Part shown: in pieces, positions 1 through 6,917 of the stretch
Numbering within the stretch: position 1 is the first letter of the stretch
How the letters are laid out: every line of letters begins with the position of its first letter
DNA from: Porticoccaceae bacterium
GTDB lineage: Bacteria > Pseudomonadota > Gammaproteobacteria > Pseudomonadales > Porticoccaceae
Reading direction: 5' to 3'
Length of the DNA stretch: 6,917 bases
Assembly (NCBI GenBank): GCA_002591625.1
Contig: PCDB01000023.1
Coordinates: 64,390-71,306 of the forward strand
Position numbers and translations under genes: made by a program
The notes under the pieces: model-generated
What the model saw: the letters and a program-made list of their open reading frames with translations, nothing else
Database searches by the model: none
Told to the model about the DNA's origin: nothing

Positions 1-653
1 GGGATATCATCATACGATCGAGCAGTTGGGTAAAGCCGGTTAGCTTTTTTGGATAACTCATGATAATCGTGGGCATAGCTTTTAGATGCGAAATGCCAAT
101 AAATAAATGGCGGAATAGCAGCAAGGAACCATTTTATCGCACTATTATCCTTAAAATATTCATCCATCTCAGGAAAAAGTATAAAGGCAACCAAACCTAG
201 GAAGATCGTTACGTAAAAACTTGGCTTATCTAACCAGATACCCTCAGTTTCAATGTACTGCTCACGTGTCTTTTTCTGCTTCTCATTATGATCCTCAAGA
301 ATTCTTTTTTGCTTACGTTTGTCCTGTTCACGCTCAATCTCTTCGTCATCTTTAAAATAGACTTCCTCACTTATAATATGAGCGGCCTCCCGAATAACGA
401 AGATCGCTTTGGCAACAGGGCATTCAAAGAAATCACGCTCTGTATTCAATCGATGTTCCTTCAGAGACTCATGCACCTGCTTTTCTATTTCTTCATAGTT
501 ATCGACGAGCGCTCTATAGGCAAGTCTGAAAGGTGCAGGAACACCAGCCGAGTAAAGGTCTTTAGCATGTTGGCGAAGATCATTAGTCCGGCCGATCTTA
601 ATTACACCGGGTCTAAGATCTTCATTCCACATAACATAAAGCAAACCTTCCAT
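1..653 (-). CDS. GIY-YIG/T5orf172-like domain protein with C-terminal membrane segments (partial, 3' end beyond window)
   Basis: Reading the minus strand from ATG at 653 gives 217 uninterrupted codons running off the left edge. An in-frame TAG lies two codons before the ATG, so this is the earliest ATG start; Met8 is an alternative. I see no strong Shine-Dalgarno site. Residues 3-90 resemble the T5orf172/MUG113 branch of the GIY-YIG nucleases: LLYVM near residue 4, KIGRT at 19-23, Arg27 on the next helix, a GVPAPF turn at 37-42, the EKQVH segment at 57-61, Asn70 and DFF at 74-76. Residues 100-137 are highly charged (many K, E, R, Q) and probably form a long helix or coiled coil. Residues 145-160 and 174-188 are hydrophobic and look like two membrane segments with a short acidic loop between them. 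GIY-YIG domains cut DNA, but this subgroup is largely uncharacterised, so nuclease activity is inference. Function unknown; phage defence or DNA processing at the membrane are possibilities. Confidence 0.75.
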   Translation of the reverse strand, partial: MEGLLYVMWNEDLRPGVIKIGRTNDLRQHAKDLYSAGVPAPFRLAYRALVDNYEEIEKQVHESLKEHRLNTERDFFECPVAKAIFVIREAAHIISEEVYFKDDEEIEREQDKRKQKRILEDHNEKQKKTREQYIETEGIWLDKPSFYVTIFLGLVAFILFPEMDEYFKDNSAIKWFLAAIPPFIYWHFASKSYAHDYHELSKKANRLYPTARSYDDI

Positions 654-967
654 TTTAATCTACCAATGCAATGAATTAAGTGAACCCAGCAATGCCAATA
701 TAAGCTTAAAAACCAGAGGATCACCACTTTTTCTTGCCTGTTATAAGCTGTGTCTGCATAGTGTATAACGCCAGAGTGCAAAAATATATGTGCCCAAATA
801 CTTTACTAATCTGGATCAAAAACGGACCGCGATCAAAATGATCGCCTAAAATATTAACATCAAAGTGGAAGTGATTAACGAATTACTAAACAATGATTTT
901 AGTGAATAGTTAGCTATACTTCTCAAACCGACAAAGCTTATATACATGGATAGAAGGAGAAGAAACT
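654..967. other. Intergenic gap between divergent genes, no gene seen
   Basis: This AT-rich stretch separates the minus-strand GIY-YIG gene from the plus-strand CMD-like gene, so it should carry both promoters. For the plus-strand gene the best -10 candidate is TATACT at 915-920, but the matching -35 position (about 892-897) is poor. For the minus-strand gene I found only weak AT-rich candidates. A short dyad at 829-845 is listed separately. I see no tRNA, no insertion sequence and no convincing small ORF. Confidence 0.6.
829..845. promoter_or_regulatory. 17-bp inverted repeat, possible operator
   Basis: GCGATCA and TGATCGC form perfect 7-base arms around an AAA centre. The related word GATCAAAA also occurs just to the left, at about 814-821. 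There is no adjacent T-run, so it is a better candidate for a protein-binding dyad than for a terminator. It lies about 70 bases upstream of the weak -10 candidate for the gene at 968, a position that would suit an activator. No regulator can be assigned. Confidence 0.3.
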
Positions 968-1489
968 ATGCGTATCGAAGTTGCCAAAAGTAATCAAGAT
1001 GGTAATTTGATGGCAGGACCAGGTGATATTTACGCACCAGAAATTTCATCAGCAGGCAATGAGTTCGCATCTGCCATATACAGGCATAGCCGTTTACCGC
1101 TTAGAACCTTTGAAGCGGCGCGCATGGCAACAGCAATAATAAATGGTTGTCTAATTTGTAAGAACTGGCGAGCGCATCGAGATGTTCCGAAGCTCGGAAT
1201 AGAAAAAGGTGTCATTGATAATGGGGAGATTCCAGATGAAGACTTTTATCAAGCACTGCTCAACAATGACCTCTCTACTCTTGATATAAAGGAACGGTTA
1301 GCTGTTGAGTTTGCTCGTCTCATGGGCACAGCACCACAAGAGCTTTCCGCCAATGATGACTTCTGGAGCGAGCTAAAATCATCCTTCACAGATGCAGAAA
1401 TTACAGATCTTACCTACAGCGTGGCAGGTTGGATGGGAATGGGGCGCGTTTTTCATGTGCTTGGTATGGACCAGAATTGCTCTATATAG
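968..1489 (+). CDS. Carboxymuconolactone decarboxylase (CMD)/AhpD-like family protein
   Basis: The 173-residue protein starts at ATG 968, eight bases after a good AGGAG site at 955-959. The CMD/AhpD core helix is visible at residues 48-72: Glu49, Cys61, Cys64 and His70. The Glu-to-first-Cys spacing of 12 matches the Glu118/Cys130 spacing of mycobacterial AhpD. However, the His between the two cysteines is replaced by Ile63, and the downstream His is six residues after the second Cys rather than four. The protein is therefore probably not a canonical AhpD peroxidase partner. Family members are all-helical, usually oligomeric cytoplasmic proteins that act as alkylhydroperoxidase-like thiol enzymes or ring-lactone decarboxylases. 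The C-terminal third (about residues 130-168, ending GWMGMGRVFHVLGMD) looks like a second helical segment typical of longer CMD proteins. It appears to be a single-gene unit: the next gene is 235 bases away behind its own promoter. The substrate cannot be told from sequence. Confidence 0.8.
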   Translation: MRIEVAKSNQDGNLMAGPGDIYAPEISSAGNEFASAIYRHSRLPLRTFEAARMATAIINGCLICKNWRAHRDVPKLGIEKGVIDNGEIPDEDFYQALLNNDLSTLDIKERLAVEFARLMGTAPQELSANDDFWSELKSSFTDAEITDLTYSVAGWMGMGRVFHVLGMDQNCSI

Positions 1490-1543
1490 GGTTTTAAATA
1501 ATTTGATATTTCTCACTGATTTTTAAGAAAACAGTCGAATTCC

Positions 1544-1564
1544 TGCAGCAATATACATGCTGTA
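1544..1564 (+). terminator. Weak hairpin after the CMD-like gene, possible terminator
   Basis: TGCAGCA (1544-1550) and TGCTGTA (1558-1564) can pair over seven positions, including one G-U, around a 7-base ATATACA loop. It lies 55 bases past the CMD-like stop codon. The sequence after it is AT-rich (TTAAAATAAAT) but has no clean T-run, so intrinsic termination is uncertain. The AT-rich tract following it, to about 1630, contains alternating TA runs and no gene. Confidence 0.25.
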
Positions 1565-1658
1565 TTAAAATAAATAATATATATATCAATATTATATAGA
1601 ATTTATCTTAGGTTAATTGTCATATTAATTTTCAAAAGTGGCAGACAATTGCCGCCAC

Positions 1659-1685
1659 TCAAGCCCATTTGCATAACGCCGATCT
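1659..1685 (+). promoter_or_regulatory. Sigma-28 (FliA) flagellar late promoter for the flagellin gene
   Basis: TCAAGCCC at 1659-1666, then exactly 11 bases, then GCCGATCT at 1678-1685. This fits the proteobacterial FliA consensus (TCAAG or TAAAG-type -35, 11-base gap, GCCGATAA -10), with the hallmark GCCGAT intact. Transcription would begin near 1692, giving a leader of about 33 bases before the GTG start. A 6-bp inverted repeat (AGTGGC at 1637-1642 and GCCACT at 1654-1659) abuts the -35 element; its role is unknown. Confidence 0.8.
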
Positions 1686-1710
1686 GACGTTCGATGAAGA
1701 CCTGTTTATT

Positions 1711-1714
1711 GGAG
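1711..1714 (+). promoter_or_regulatory. Ribosome binding site supporting the GTG start of the flagellin
   Basis: GGAG lies 10 bases before the GTG at 1725, a slightly long spacing. No in-frame ATG gives a flagellin N-terminus here, while GTG yields MKINSNIGAL, which aligns with the usual flagellin beginning. The GTG start is therefore well supported. Confidence 0.65.
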
Positions 1715-1724
1715 AACTTCGTTA

Positions 1725-3752
1725 GTGAAGATTAACAGCAACATTGGGGCCCTTACCGCAGCAAATTCCCTTGGGAGGAATGAGAGAGCTATGAATCAGG
1801 CAATGACCAGACTATCGACCGGTGTCCGCATCAACTCAGCAAAAGACGATGCCGCCGGTCTCGCTATTACATCGAAAATGACGTCACAGATTAACGGGCT
1901 GAAGCAGGCTGTAAGGAATGCTAACGACGCAATATCAATGGTCCAGGTAGTGGAAGGCGCCACTCAAGAGATAACCAACATGTTGCAGCGCATGCGTGAA
2001 TTAGCGCTTCAATCCATCAGTGATTCTAATACTCATTCGGATCGTAAAGCGCTCGACGATGAGTTCCAAGAGCTCGTCTCAGAGATTGGCAGGATCTCAG
2101 ACAACACCCAATGGAATGGTACTAACTTGCTGGACGGTCACTCATTCATTGGAGGTGCAAACTTTCAAGTGGGCAGTAACGCAGACCAGATCATCAAGAT
2201 GTCGTTTGGTGATTTCTCTCACAATAACCGAGCAGGGGTATTTGGCGAAGCGCTCAGCGCATTGAATATAAAAGGTCTGGGGGATAATCCTGACTGGACA
2301 GTCAAAGGCGCTCCCTTCGGGGGATTGGATGCCGATGACGATTTCAGAATCGGGGTTCCATCCGCTGATGGTAATTCGATCGTGATTTATGGGTATGATC
2401 GAACATCATCCGGGAGAGGACCGGTCCAAGTATATGACTGGGACGGAACTACCTGGAATAAACGCGGCGCTGACCTCTCGCACGCGGGCCCCGATGATTA
2501 CTCATCTACCATCGTAGGCGCATCACTCAGCGATGATGGAGAAACCATTGCGATTGCTGACAGTTTGATGGATACCACAAATGGTGCCGATTCAGGACGA
2601 ATCCGAATCCTAGACTGGAACGGCACCGACTGGGAACTGCGAGGCATAATTGATGGTGAGAATGCAAACGACAAAATGGTGCAGTTTGGAATGAGTGCCA
2701 ATGGCAACAGCGTTATTTCCAACTCTAGAGGCAATGATGAGATAGCCAATGACTCAGGTCAGGTGAGAATCTTCGACTGGGATGGGACACAATTTGTTCA
2801 GCGAGGCAATTCTTTCAACGGCGCAGCTGCGAATGATGTAATCACTGGCCGCTTAAGCATGGATGGGAACTCTGTGGCTATCGCCTCAGGAGGAGGGCTC
2901 AAATCAGGTGCAATAGACGCACCGGCAACCAAGGGCACTGTCAAAATATACGATTGGAATGGCGCAGCTTGGAGCCAAAGAGGAGCGTCGATTGAGGGCG
3001 TTGGCAGTACCGATGGCGCAACCATTACTGGCTATGACAGTGGGATGAATGCCATATCTATTAGCTATACAGGCCATGACGCTGACGGCGATAGTTCAAA
3101 TGGCACGGACGGAATGGTCAAAGTCTTCGACTGGGACGGCTCTAACTGGGTGCAGCGGGGCGACTCGTTTACTAATAGCAATGGAGATTCTATCAGAGGC
3201 ACCCTTAGCAGTGACGGAAATAGTTTGGTCACAGGCTCGATGTTTGCAGATCCCGGAGGAGTGTTGATGGCCGGCCAAGCGCAGGTGTTTGACTGGGACG
3301 GATCAAGCTGGGTTCAGAGAGGTAGTACCTTGACAGGCAGCGGAGCCGTCGACATGTTTGGTGTAATCACGATTCCAAGTTCTTTGGCCACTACCCTGTC
3401 TGTCAACGCACTGGACTTTAACGGGGCGGCCGGCGGCAGAACCGAAGTCTATCAGTACCCACTCAACACAAATCGCGTGATAAAGATCCTGGATGGAGCA
3501 CTTGACGGCGTCAATAGCGAGCGAGCCAAATATGGTGCGGTAATGAACCGGCTAGAATACACGGTAGAGAACCTCACAAACATCGCGCAGAATACCGCAG
3601 CAGCAAGAAGTCGAATACTTGATACCGATTATGCAAGAGAGACTACTGAGCTTGCTAGAACCCAAATTATTCAACAAGCGTCTACCGCTATGCTATCTCA
3701 AGCCAATCAGCAAGGGGCAGCGATCTTGGAATTGTTGCGACCGTTTGAATAG
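1725..3752 (+). CDS. Flagellin with a seven-repeat beta-propeller insertion in the variable region
   Basis: This is the filament subunit exported by the flagellar type III system. Residues 1-165 are the conserved N-terminal D0/D1 region: MKINSNIGAL, the STGVRINSAKDDAAGLAI block at 31-48, and NDAISMVQVVEGA at 67-79. Residues 583-675 are the C-terminal D1/D0 helices (AAARSRILDTDYARETTELARTQI at about 625-648 and a SQANQQGAAILELL end). The RMRELALQS segment at 89-97, the counterpart of the TLR5-contact site in enterobacterial flagellins, is retained. Between the ends, residues 187-580 hold seven tandem repeats instead of ordinary D2/D3 domains (see the repeat entry). At 675 residues it is longer than typical 280-500-residue flagellins, and the excess is the insert. 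The reading frame is intact and both export/polymerisation ends are preserved, so it is probably functional. It has no cysteine. The last residues, RPFE, extend slightly past the usual LSLL-type ending. It is transcribed alone from a FliA promoter; no chaperone, cap or other flagellar gene is adjacent. The symbol fliC or fla is not assigned because this may be an accessory flagellin. Confidence 0.93.
   Translation: MKINSNIGALTAANSLGRNERAMNQAMTRLSTGVRINSAKDDAAGLAITSKMTSQINGLKQAVRNANDAISMVQVVEGATQEITNMLQRMRELALQSISDSNTHSDRKALDDEFQELVSEIGRISDNTQWNGTNLLDGHSFIGGANFQVGSNADQIIKMSFGDFSHNNRAGVFGEALSALNIKGLGDNPDWTVKGAPFGGLDADDDFRIGVPSADGNSIVIYGYDRTSSGRGPVQVYDWDGTTWNKRGADLSHAGPDDYSSTIVGASLSDDGETIAIADSLMDTTNGADSGRIRILDWNGTDWELRGIIDGENANDKMVQFGMSANGNSVISNSRGNDEIANDSGQVRIFDWDGTQFVQRGNSFNGAAANDVITGRLSMDGNSVAIASGGGLKSGAIDAPATKGTVKIYDWNGAAWSQRGASIEGVGSTDGATITGYDSGMNAISISYTGHDADGDSSNGTDGMVKVFDWDGSNWVQRGDSFTNSNGDSIRGTLSSDGNSLVTGSMFADPGGVLMAGQAQVFDWDGSSWVQRGSTLTGSGAVDMFGVITIPSSLATTLSVNALDFNGAAGGRTEVYQYPLNTNRVIKILDGALDGVNSERAKYGAVMNRLEYTVENLTNIAQNTAAARSRILDTDYARETTELARTQIIQQASTAMLSQANQQGAAILELLRPFE
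2283..3464 (+). repeat. Seven tandem protein repeats (54-59 residues each) forming a probable beta-propeller
   Basis: Repeat units, in flagellin residues, are 187-244, 245-303, 304-357, 358-416, 417-475, 476-529 and 530-580. Each carries an RG-x-x-(L/F/I)-type segment (at 194, 247, 306, 360, 419, 478 and 532). Each then has a strand of the form S-x-DGNS-hydrophobic, clear in units 1-4 and 6 and degenerate in units 5 and 7. Each ends in a strand VxVYDWDG-like (at 234, 293, 347, 406, 465 and 519; in unit 7 it decays to TEVYQYP at 573). Six of the seven end with DW(D/N)G-x-x-(W/F). Exactly seven of both the first and last strand types suggests one closed seven-bladed propeller. An Asp-rich loop DADGD at 452-456 resembles a calcium-binding DxDxD loop as in FG-GAP-like repeats. 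The fold is inferred from the pattern. At DNA level the units are diverged, with no long identical stretches, so the expansion is not recent. Confidence 0.8.
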
Positions 3753-3884
3753 TTCATAATTTTTTAAATTTGATCCGATAGAAAAATTACTTGAACCCAA
3801 CTGCGACGGCGACGACAATTGATTGTATTTTTTTCACTTTTCGGTAGCCTTAGAAAACCTTGATACCTTTTCGAGAAACCTCGC

Positions 3885-4490
3885 ATGAGTAAACCATCCG
3901 CTAACCTCGAGAAAAACTTTTTAGGCTTGTCAGACAGGCCAGCTCTTGTTGTTGTCGACATGATAAATGGGTTCACAGACCCAGAGTGCCCACTCGGTAG
4001 CTACTGCCCTGATGTTGTTCGGGCAAACATTGAGCTTTTAGAGGCTTTTAGATCCAAGGAAATGCCTATTTTTTTTACCACGGTGGTATATTTCAATGAT
4101 CATGAGGCAAGTGTATTCCGAAAAAAAGTCCCTGCTTTAAATTTGCTGCAACCGAGTTCGCATTGGATAGCTGTGGATGAAAAACTTGAAAAAAGGGGAA
4201 ATGAAGTCTTGATCGAGAAACAATGGGCGAGCGCCTTTTTTGACACTGACTTGGACCTTCAACTCAGCCAGTTGGAGGTTGATTCTCTCGTCGTCACTGG
4301 CTTAACGACTAGCGGTTGTGTGAGAGCAAGCGTTGTTGATGGGCTACAAAACAACTACCAGGTAGTTGTTGCCGAGGAAGCAGTTGGGGACCGTAATCAA
4401 GACGCGCACAACGCCAATCTGTTCGACATGAATGCAAAGTACGCCGATGTTGTGCCTGTGAAATTCGTCAGGGACTCTCTGGGCTTCTGA
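3885..4490 (+). CDS. Isochorismatase-superfamily amidohydrolase, N-carbamoylsarcosine amidase-like
   Basis: This 201-residue cytoplasmic hydrolase shows the cysteine-hydrolase triad: Asp25 (VVVDMINGF), Lys112 (IEKQWASAFF) and Cys145 (TTSGCVRASVVDG). The Lys-Cys spacing of 33 equals Lys144/Cys177 in Arthrobacter N-carbamoylsarcosine amidase. Arg170 (EEAVGDR) falls where that enzyme has a carboxylate-binding Arg. The block from GLTTSGCVRA through NLFDMNAKYADVV (139-190) is typical of that subgroup. Family enzymes hydrolyse C-N bonds of small amides such as N-carbamoylsarcosine, maleamate or nicotinamide, using an acyl-cysteine intermediate; the actual substrate is unknown. No creatine, nicotinate or ureide genes are adjacent. 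The gene lies 132 bases after the flagellin with no convincing promoter or strong Shine-Dalgarno site, and it is convergent with katG. The ATG at 3885 is favoured because it is the first in frame and gives a normal N-terminus. Confidence 0.88.
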   Translation: MSKPSANLEKNFLGLSDRPALVVVDMINGFTDPECPLGSYCPDVVRANIELLEAFRSKEMPIFFTTVVYFNDHEASVFRKKVPALNLLQPSSHWIAVDEKLEKRGNEVLIEKQWASAFFDTDLDLQLSQLEVDSLVVTGLTTSGCVRASVVDGLQNNYQVVVAEEAVGDRNQDAHNANLFDMNAKYADVVPVKFVRDSLGF

Positions 4491-4492
4491 TA

Positions 4493-4514
4493 AGGGGCGA
4501 CTAGCGCCGCCCCT
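4493..4514. terminator. GC-rich hairpin between convergent genes, probable bidirectional terminator
   Basis: AGGGGCG (4493-4499) and CGCCCCT (4508-4514) form a 7-bp GC-rich stem with an 8-base loop. An alternative pairing using GGCG/CGCC is also possible. It begins three bases after the amidohydrolase stop codon and ends 15 bases before the katG stop codon on the other strand, the expected place for a shared terminator. Neither side has a proper T-run, so it may act as a transcript-end stabiliser or need Rho. Confidence 0.45.
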
Positions 4515-4528
4515 GTCCGGTTGGAAAC

Positions 4529-6715
<2,187 letters not shown>

Positions 6716-6738
6716 TTAGCAAGCGTGCGTCTCGAACA

Positions 6739-6750
6739 TCCTGCGCAGGA
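6739..6750. promoter_or_regulatory. Perfect 12-bp palindrome in the katG leader
   Basis: TCCTGCGCAGGA is its own reverse complement and lies 63 bases upstream of the katG start, within the predicted untranslated leader. It could bind a dimeric regulator or form a small RNA hairpin. It may also be a chance GC-rich word, as no known operator matches clearly. Confidence 0.2.
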
Positions 6751-6789
6751 ATATGACACCGCGGCTTTATTATTTTTATTACGTTGCCG

Positions 6790-6818
6790 ATTTTACATGT
6801 ACCGTGTTAATTAATAAA
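6790..6818 (-). promoter_or_regulatory. Candidate katG promoter (sigma-70 type, weak -35)
   Basis: On the minus strand, TTTATT (6818-6813) and TAAAAT (6795-6790) are separated by 17 bases, which predicts a start near 6783 and a leader of about 107 bases. The -35 is weak (3 of 6 matches), as is usual for promoters that need an activator. The 27-bp palindrome is centred about 64 bases upstream of that start, the normal site for a LysR-type activator. The promoter elements are seen; the start site is inferred. Confidence 0.45.
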
Positions 6819-6820
6819 TT
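6792..6820 (+). promoter_or_regulatory. Candidate promoter for the LysR-type gene
   Basis: TTTACA (6792-6797), a 17-base gap and TAAATT (6815-6820) match the sigma-70 consensus at 5 of 6 and 4 of 6 positions. Transcription would start near 6827, placing the palindrome at 6835-6861 just downstream, where binding would repress. It occupies almost the same bases as the opposing katG promoter. Confidence 0.4.
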
Positions 6821-6834
6821 ATTTATTTATGAAC

Positions 6835-6861
6835 CATACGTTCGATTAATTCGAACATATG
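6835..6861. promoter_or_regulatory. 27-bp near-perfect palindrome, probable operator of the LysR/OxyR-type regulator
   Basis: The core has GTTCGA (6840-6845) and TCGAAC (6851-6856) around TTAAT. It is extended by CATA (6835-6838) and TATG (6858-6861), with only the 6839/6857 pair mismatched. The 15-base centre (6841-6855) has the LysR-type T-N11-A geometry. It also shares the G and C at the fourth position from each end with the OxyR half-site layout (ATAG-N7-CTAT). It ends six bases before the regulator's ATG and lies upstream of katG. Binding by that regulator is inferred. Confidence 0.6.
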
Positions 6862-6867
6862 TAACAA

Positions 6868-6917
6868 ATGATTACGATCAAACAAATTAATTACACGTTG
6901 GCCGCCGCTAAAGCACT
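6868..6917 (+). CDS. LysR-type transcriptional regulator, probably OxyR-like (partial, N-terminus only)
   Basis: Sixteen codons from ATG 6868 read MITIKQINYTLAAAKA and run off the right edge. This matches the first helix of LysR-type DNA-binding domains (pattern M-x-(T/N)-(L/I)-(K/R)-x-(L/I)-x-Y-hydrophobic-x-A). An in-frame TAA at 6862-6864 excludes any earlier start. There is no strong Shine-Dalgarno site. Divergence from katG and the operator-like palindrome in front support a peroxide-responsive OxyR-type activator. With only 16 residues visible, the helix-turn-helix and the redox cysteines cannot be checked, so OxyR itself is not assigned. Confidence 0.6.
   Translation, partial: MITIKQINYTLAAAKA

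Noticed and set aside
288..674. A plus-strand open frame of 128 codons
   Set aside because: It lies opposite the well-supported minus-strand GIY-YIG-like gene, has an implausible composition and no clear ribosome binding site; it is a shadow frame.
2020..3278. Overlapping open frames within the flagellin insert, including minus-strand ones of 60-83 codons
   Set aside because: They arise from the composition of the repeats; the flagellin frame is continuous and contains clear family motifs.
3757..3769. AATTT/AAATT hairpin with a T-rich loop after the flagellin, as a terminator
   Set aside because: The stem is only A-T pairs and too short to stop transcription; no convincing intrinsic terminator follows the flagellin.
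3754..3781. A second FliA-like promoter in front of the amidohydrolase (TCATAATT ... TCCGATAG)
   Set aside because: The -10 lacks the leading G of GCCGAT, the -35 is poor and the gap is 12 rather than 11 bases, so chance is more likely.
6831..6856. LexA (SOS) box from the GAAC and GTTC words around the palindrome
   Set aside because: Spacing and orientation (GAAC-N5-GTTC and GTTC-N9-GAAC) do not match the usual LexA boxes; a LysR-type site explains the symmetry and context better.
6891..6917. C-terminal end of a minus-strand gene (SALAAANV and stop) at the right edge
   Set aside because: Only eight codons are visible and the plus-strand frame gives a recognisable LysR-type N-terminus with a matching operator.

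Overview
The window looks like chromosomal DNA from a motile, aerobic Gram-negative proteobacterium, most likely a gammaproteobacterium and plausibly marine. The pointers are a proteobacterial flagellin behind a well-formed sigma-28 (FliA) promoter, a bacterial catalase-peroxidase divergent from what appears to be a LysR/OxyR-type regulator, Shine-Dalgarno sites of the AGGAG type, and a repeat type in the flagellin that I associate with secreted proteins of marine microbes. The taxonomic statement is inference.

Layout, left to right. (1) Positions 1-653, minus strand: the N-terminal 217 residues of a GIY-YIG/T5orf172-like protein followed by a charged helix and two probable membrane segments, cut by the window edge. 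(2) 654-967: an AT-rich gap with a 17-bp dyad and no gene. (3) 968-1489, plus: a carboxymuconolactone decarboxylase/AhpD-like protein with an atypical active-site spacing. (4) 1490-1724: AT-rich gap holding a FliA promoter. (5) 1725-3752, plus, GTG start: a 675-residue flagellin in which the usual surface-exposed D2/D3 region is replaced by seven tandem repeats of about 54-59 residues, very probably one closed seven-bladed beta-propeller. (6) 3885-4490, plus: an isochorismatase-superfamily amidohydrolase closest to N-carbamoylsarcosine amidase. (7) 4529-6676, minus: katG, convergent with the amidohydrolase across a GC-rich hairpin. (8) 6677-6867: the katG control region, with two face-to-face promoter candidates and a near-perfect 27-bp palindrome. 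(9) 6868-6917, plus: the first 16 codons of a LysR-type regulator, probably an OxyR-like peroxide sensor.

How the genes fit together. The right end reads as a self-contained peroxide-defence module: the regulator would bind the palindrome, which sits about 64 bases upstream of the predicted katG start and just in front of its own gene, so it could activate katG and control itself. The flagellin is a stand-alone transcription unit in the flagellar late-gene class, although no other flagellar gene is visible; it may be an accessory filament protein displaying a propeller along the filament. The remaining genes show no visible pathway link to each other.

The most unusual item is the propeller-bearing flagellin. 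Next are the overlapping katG/regulator control region and the membrane-anchored GIY-YIG protein.
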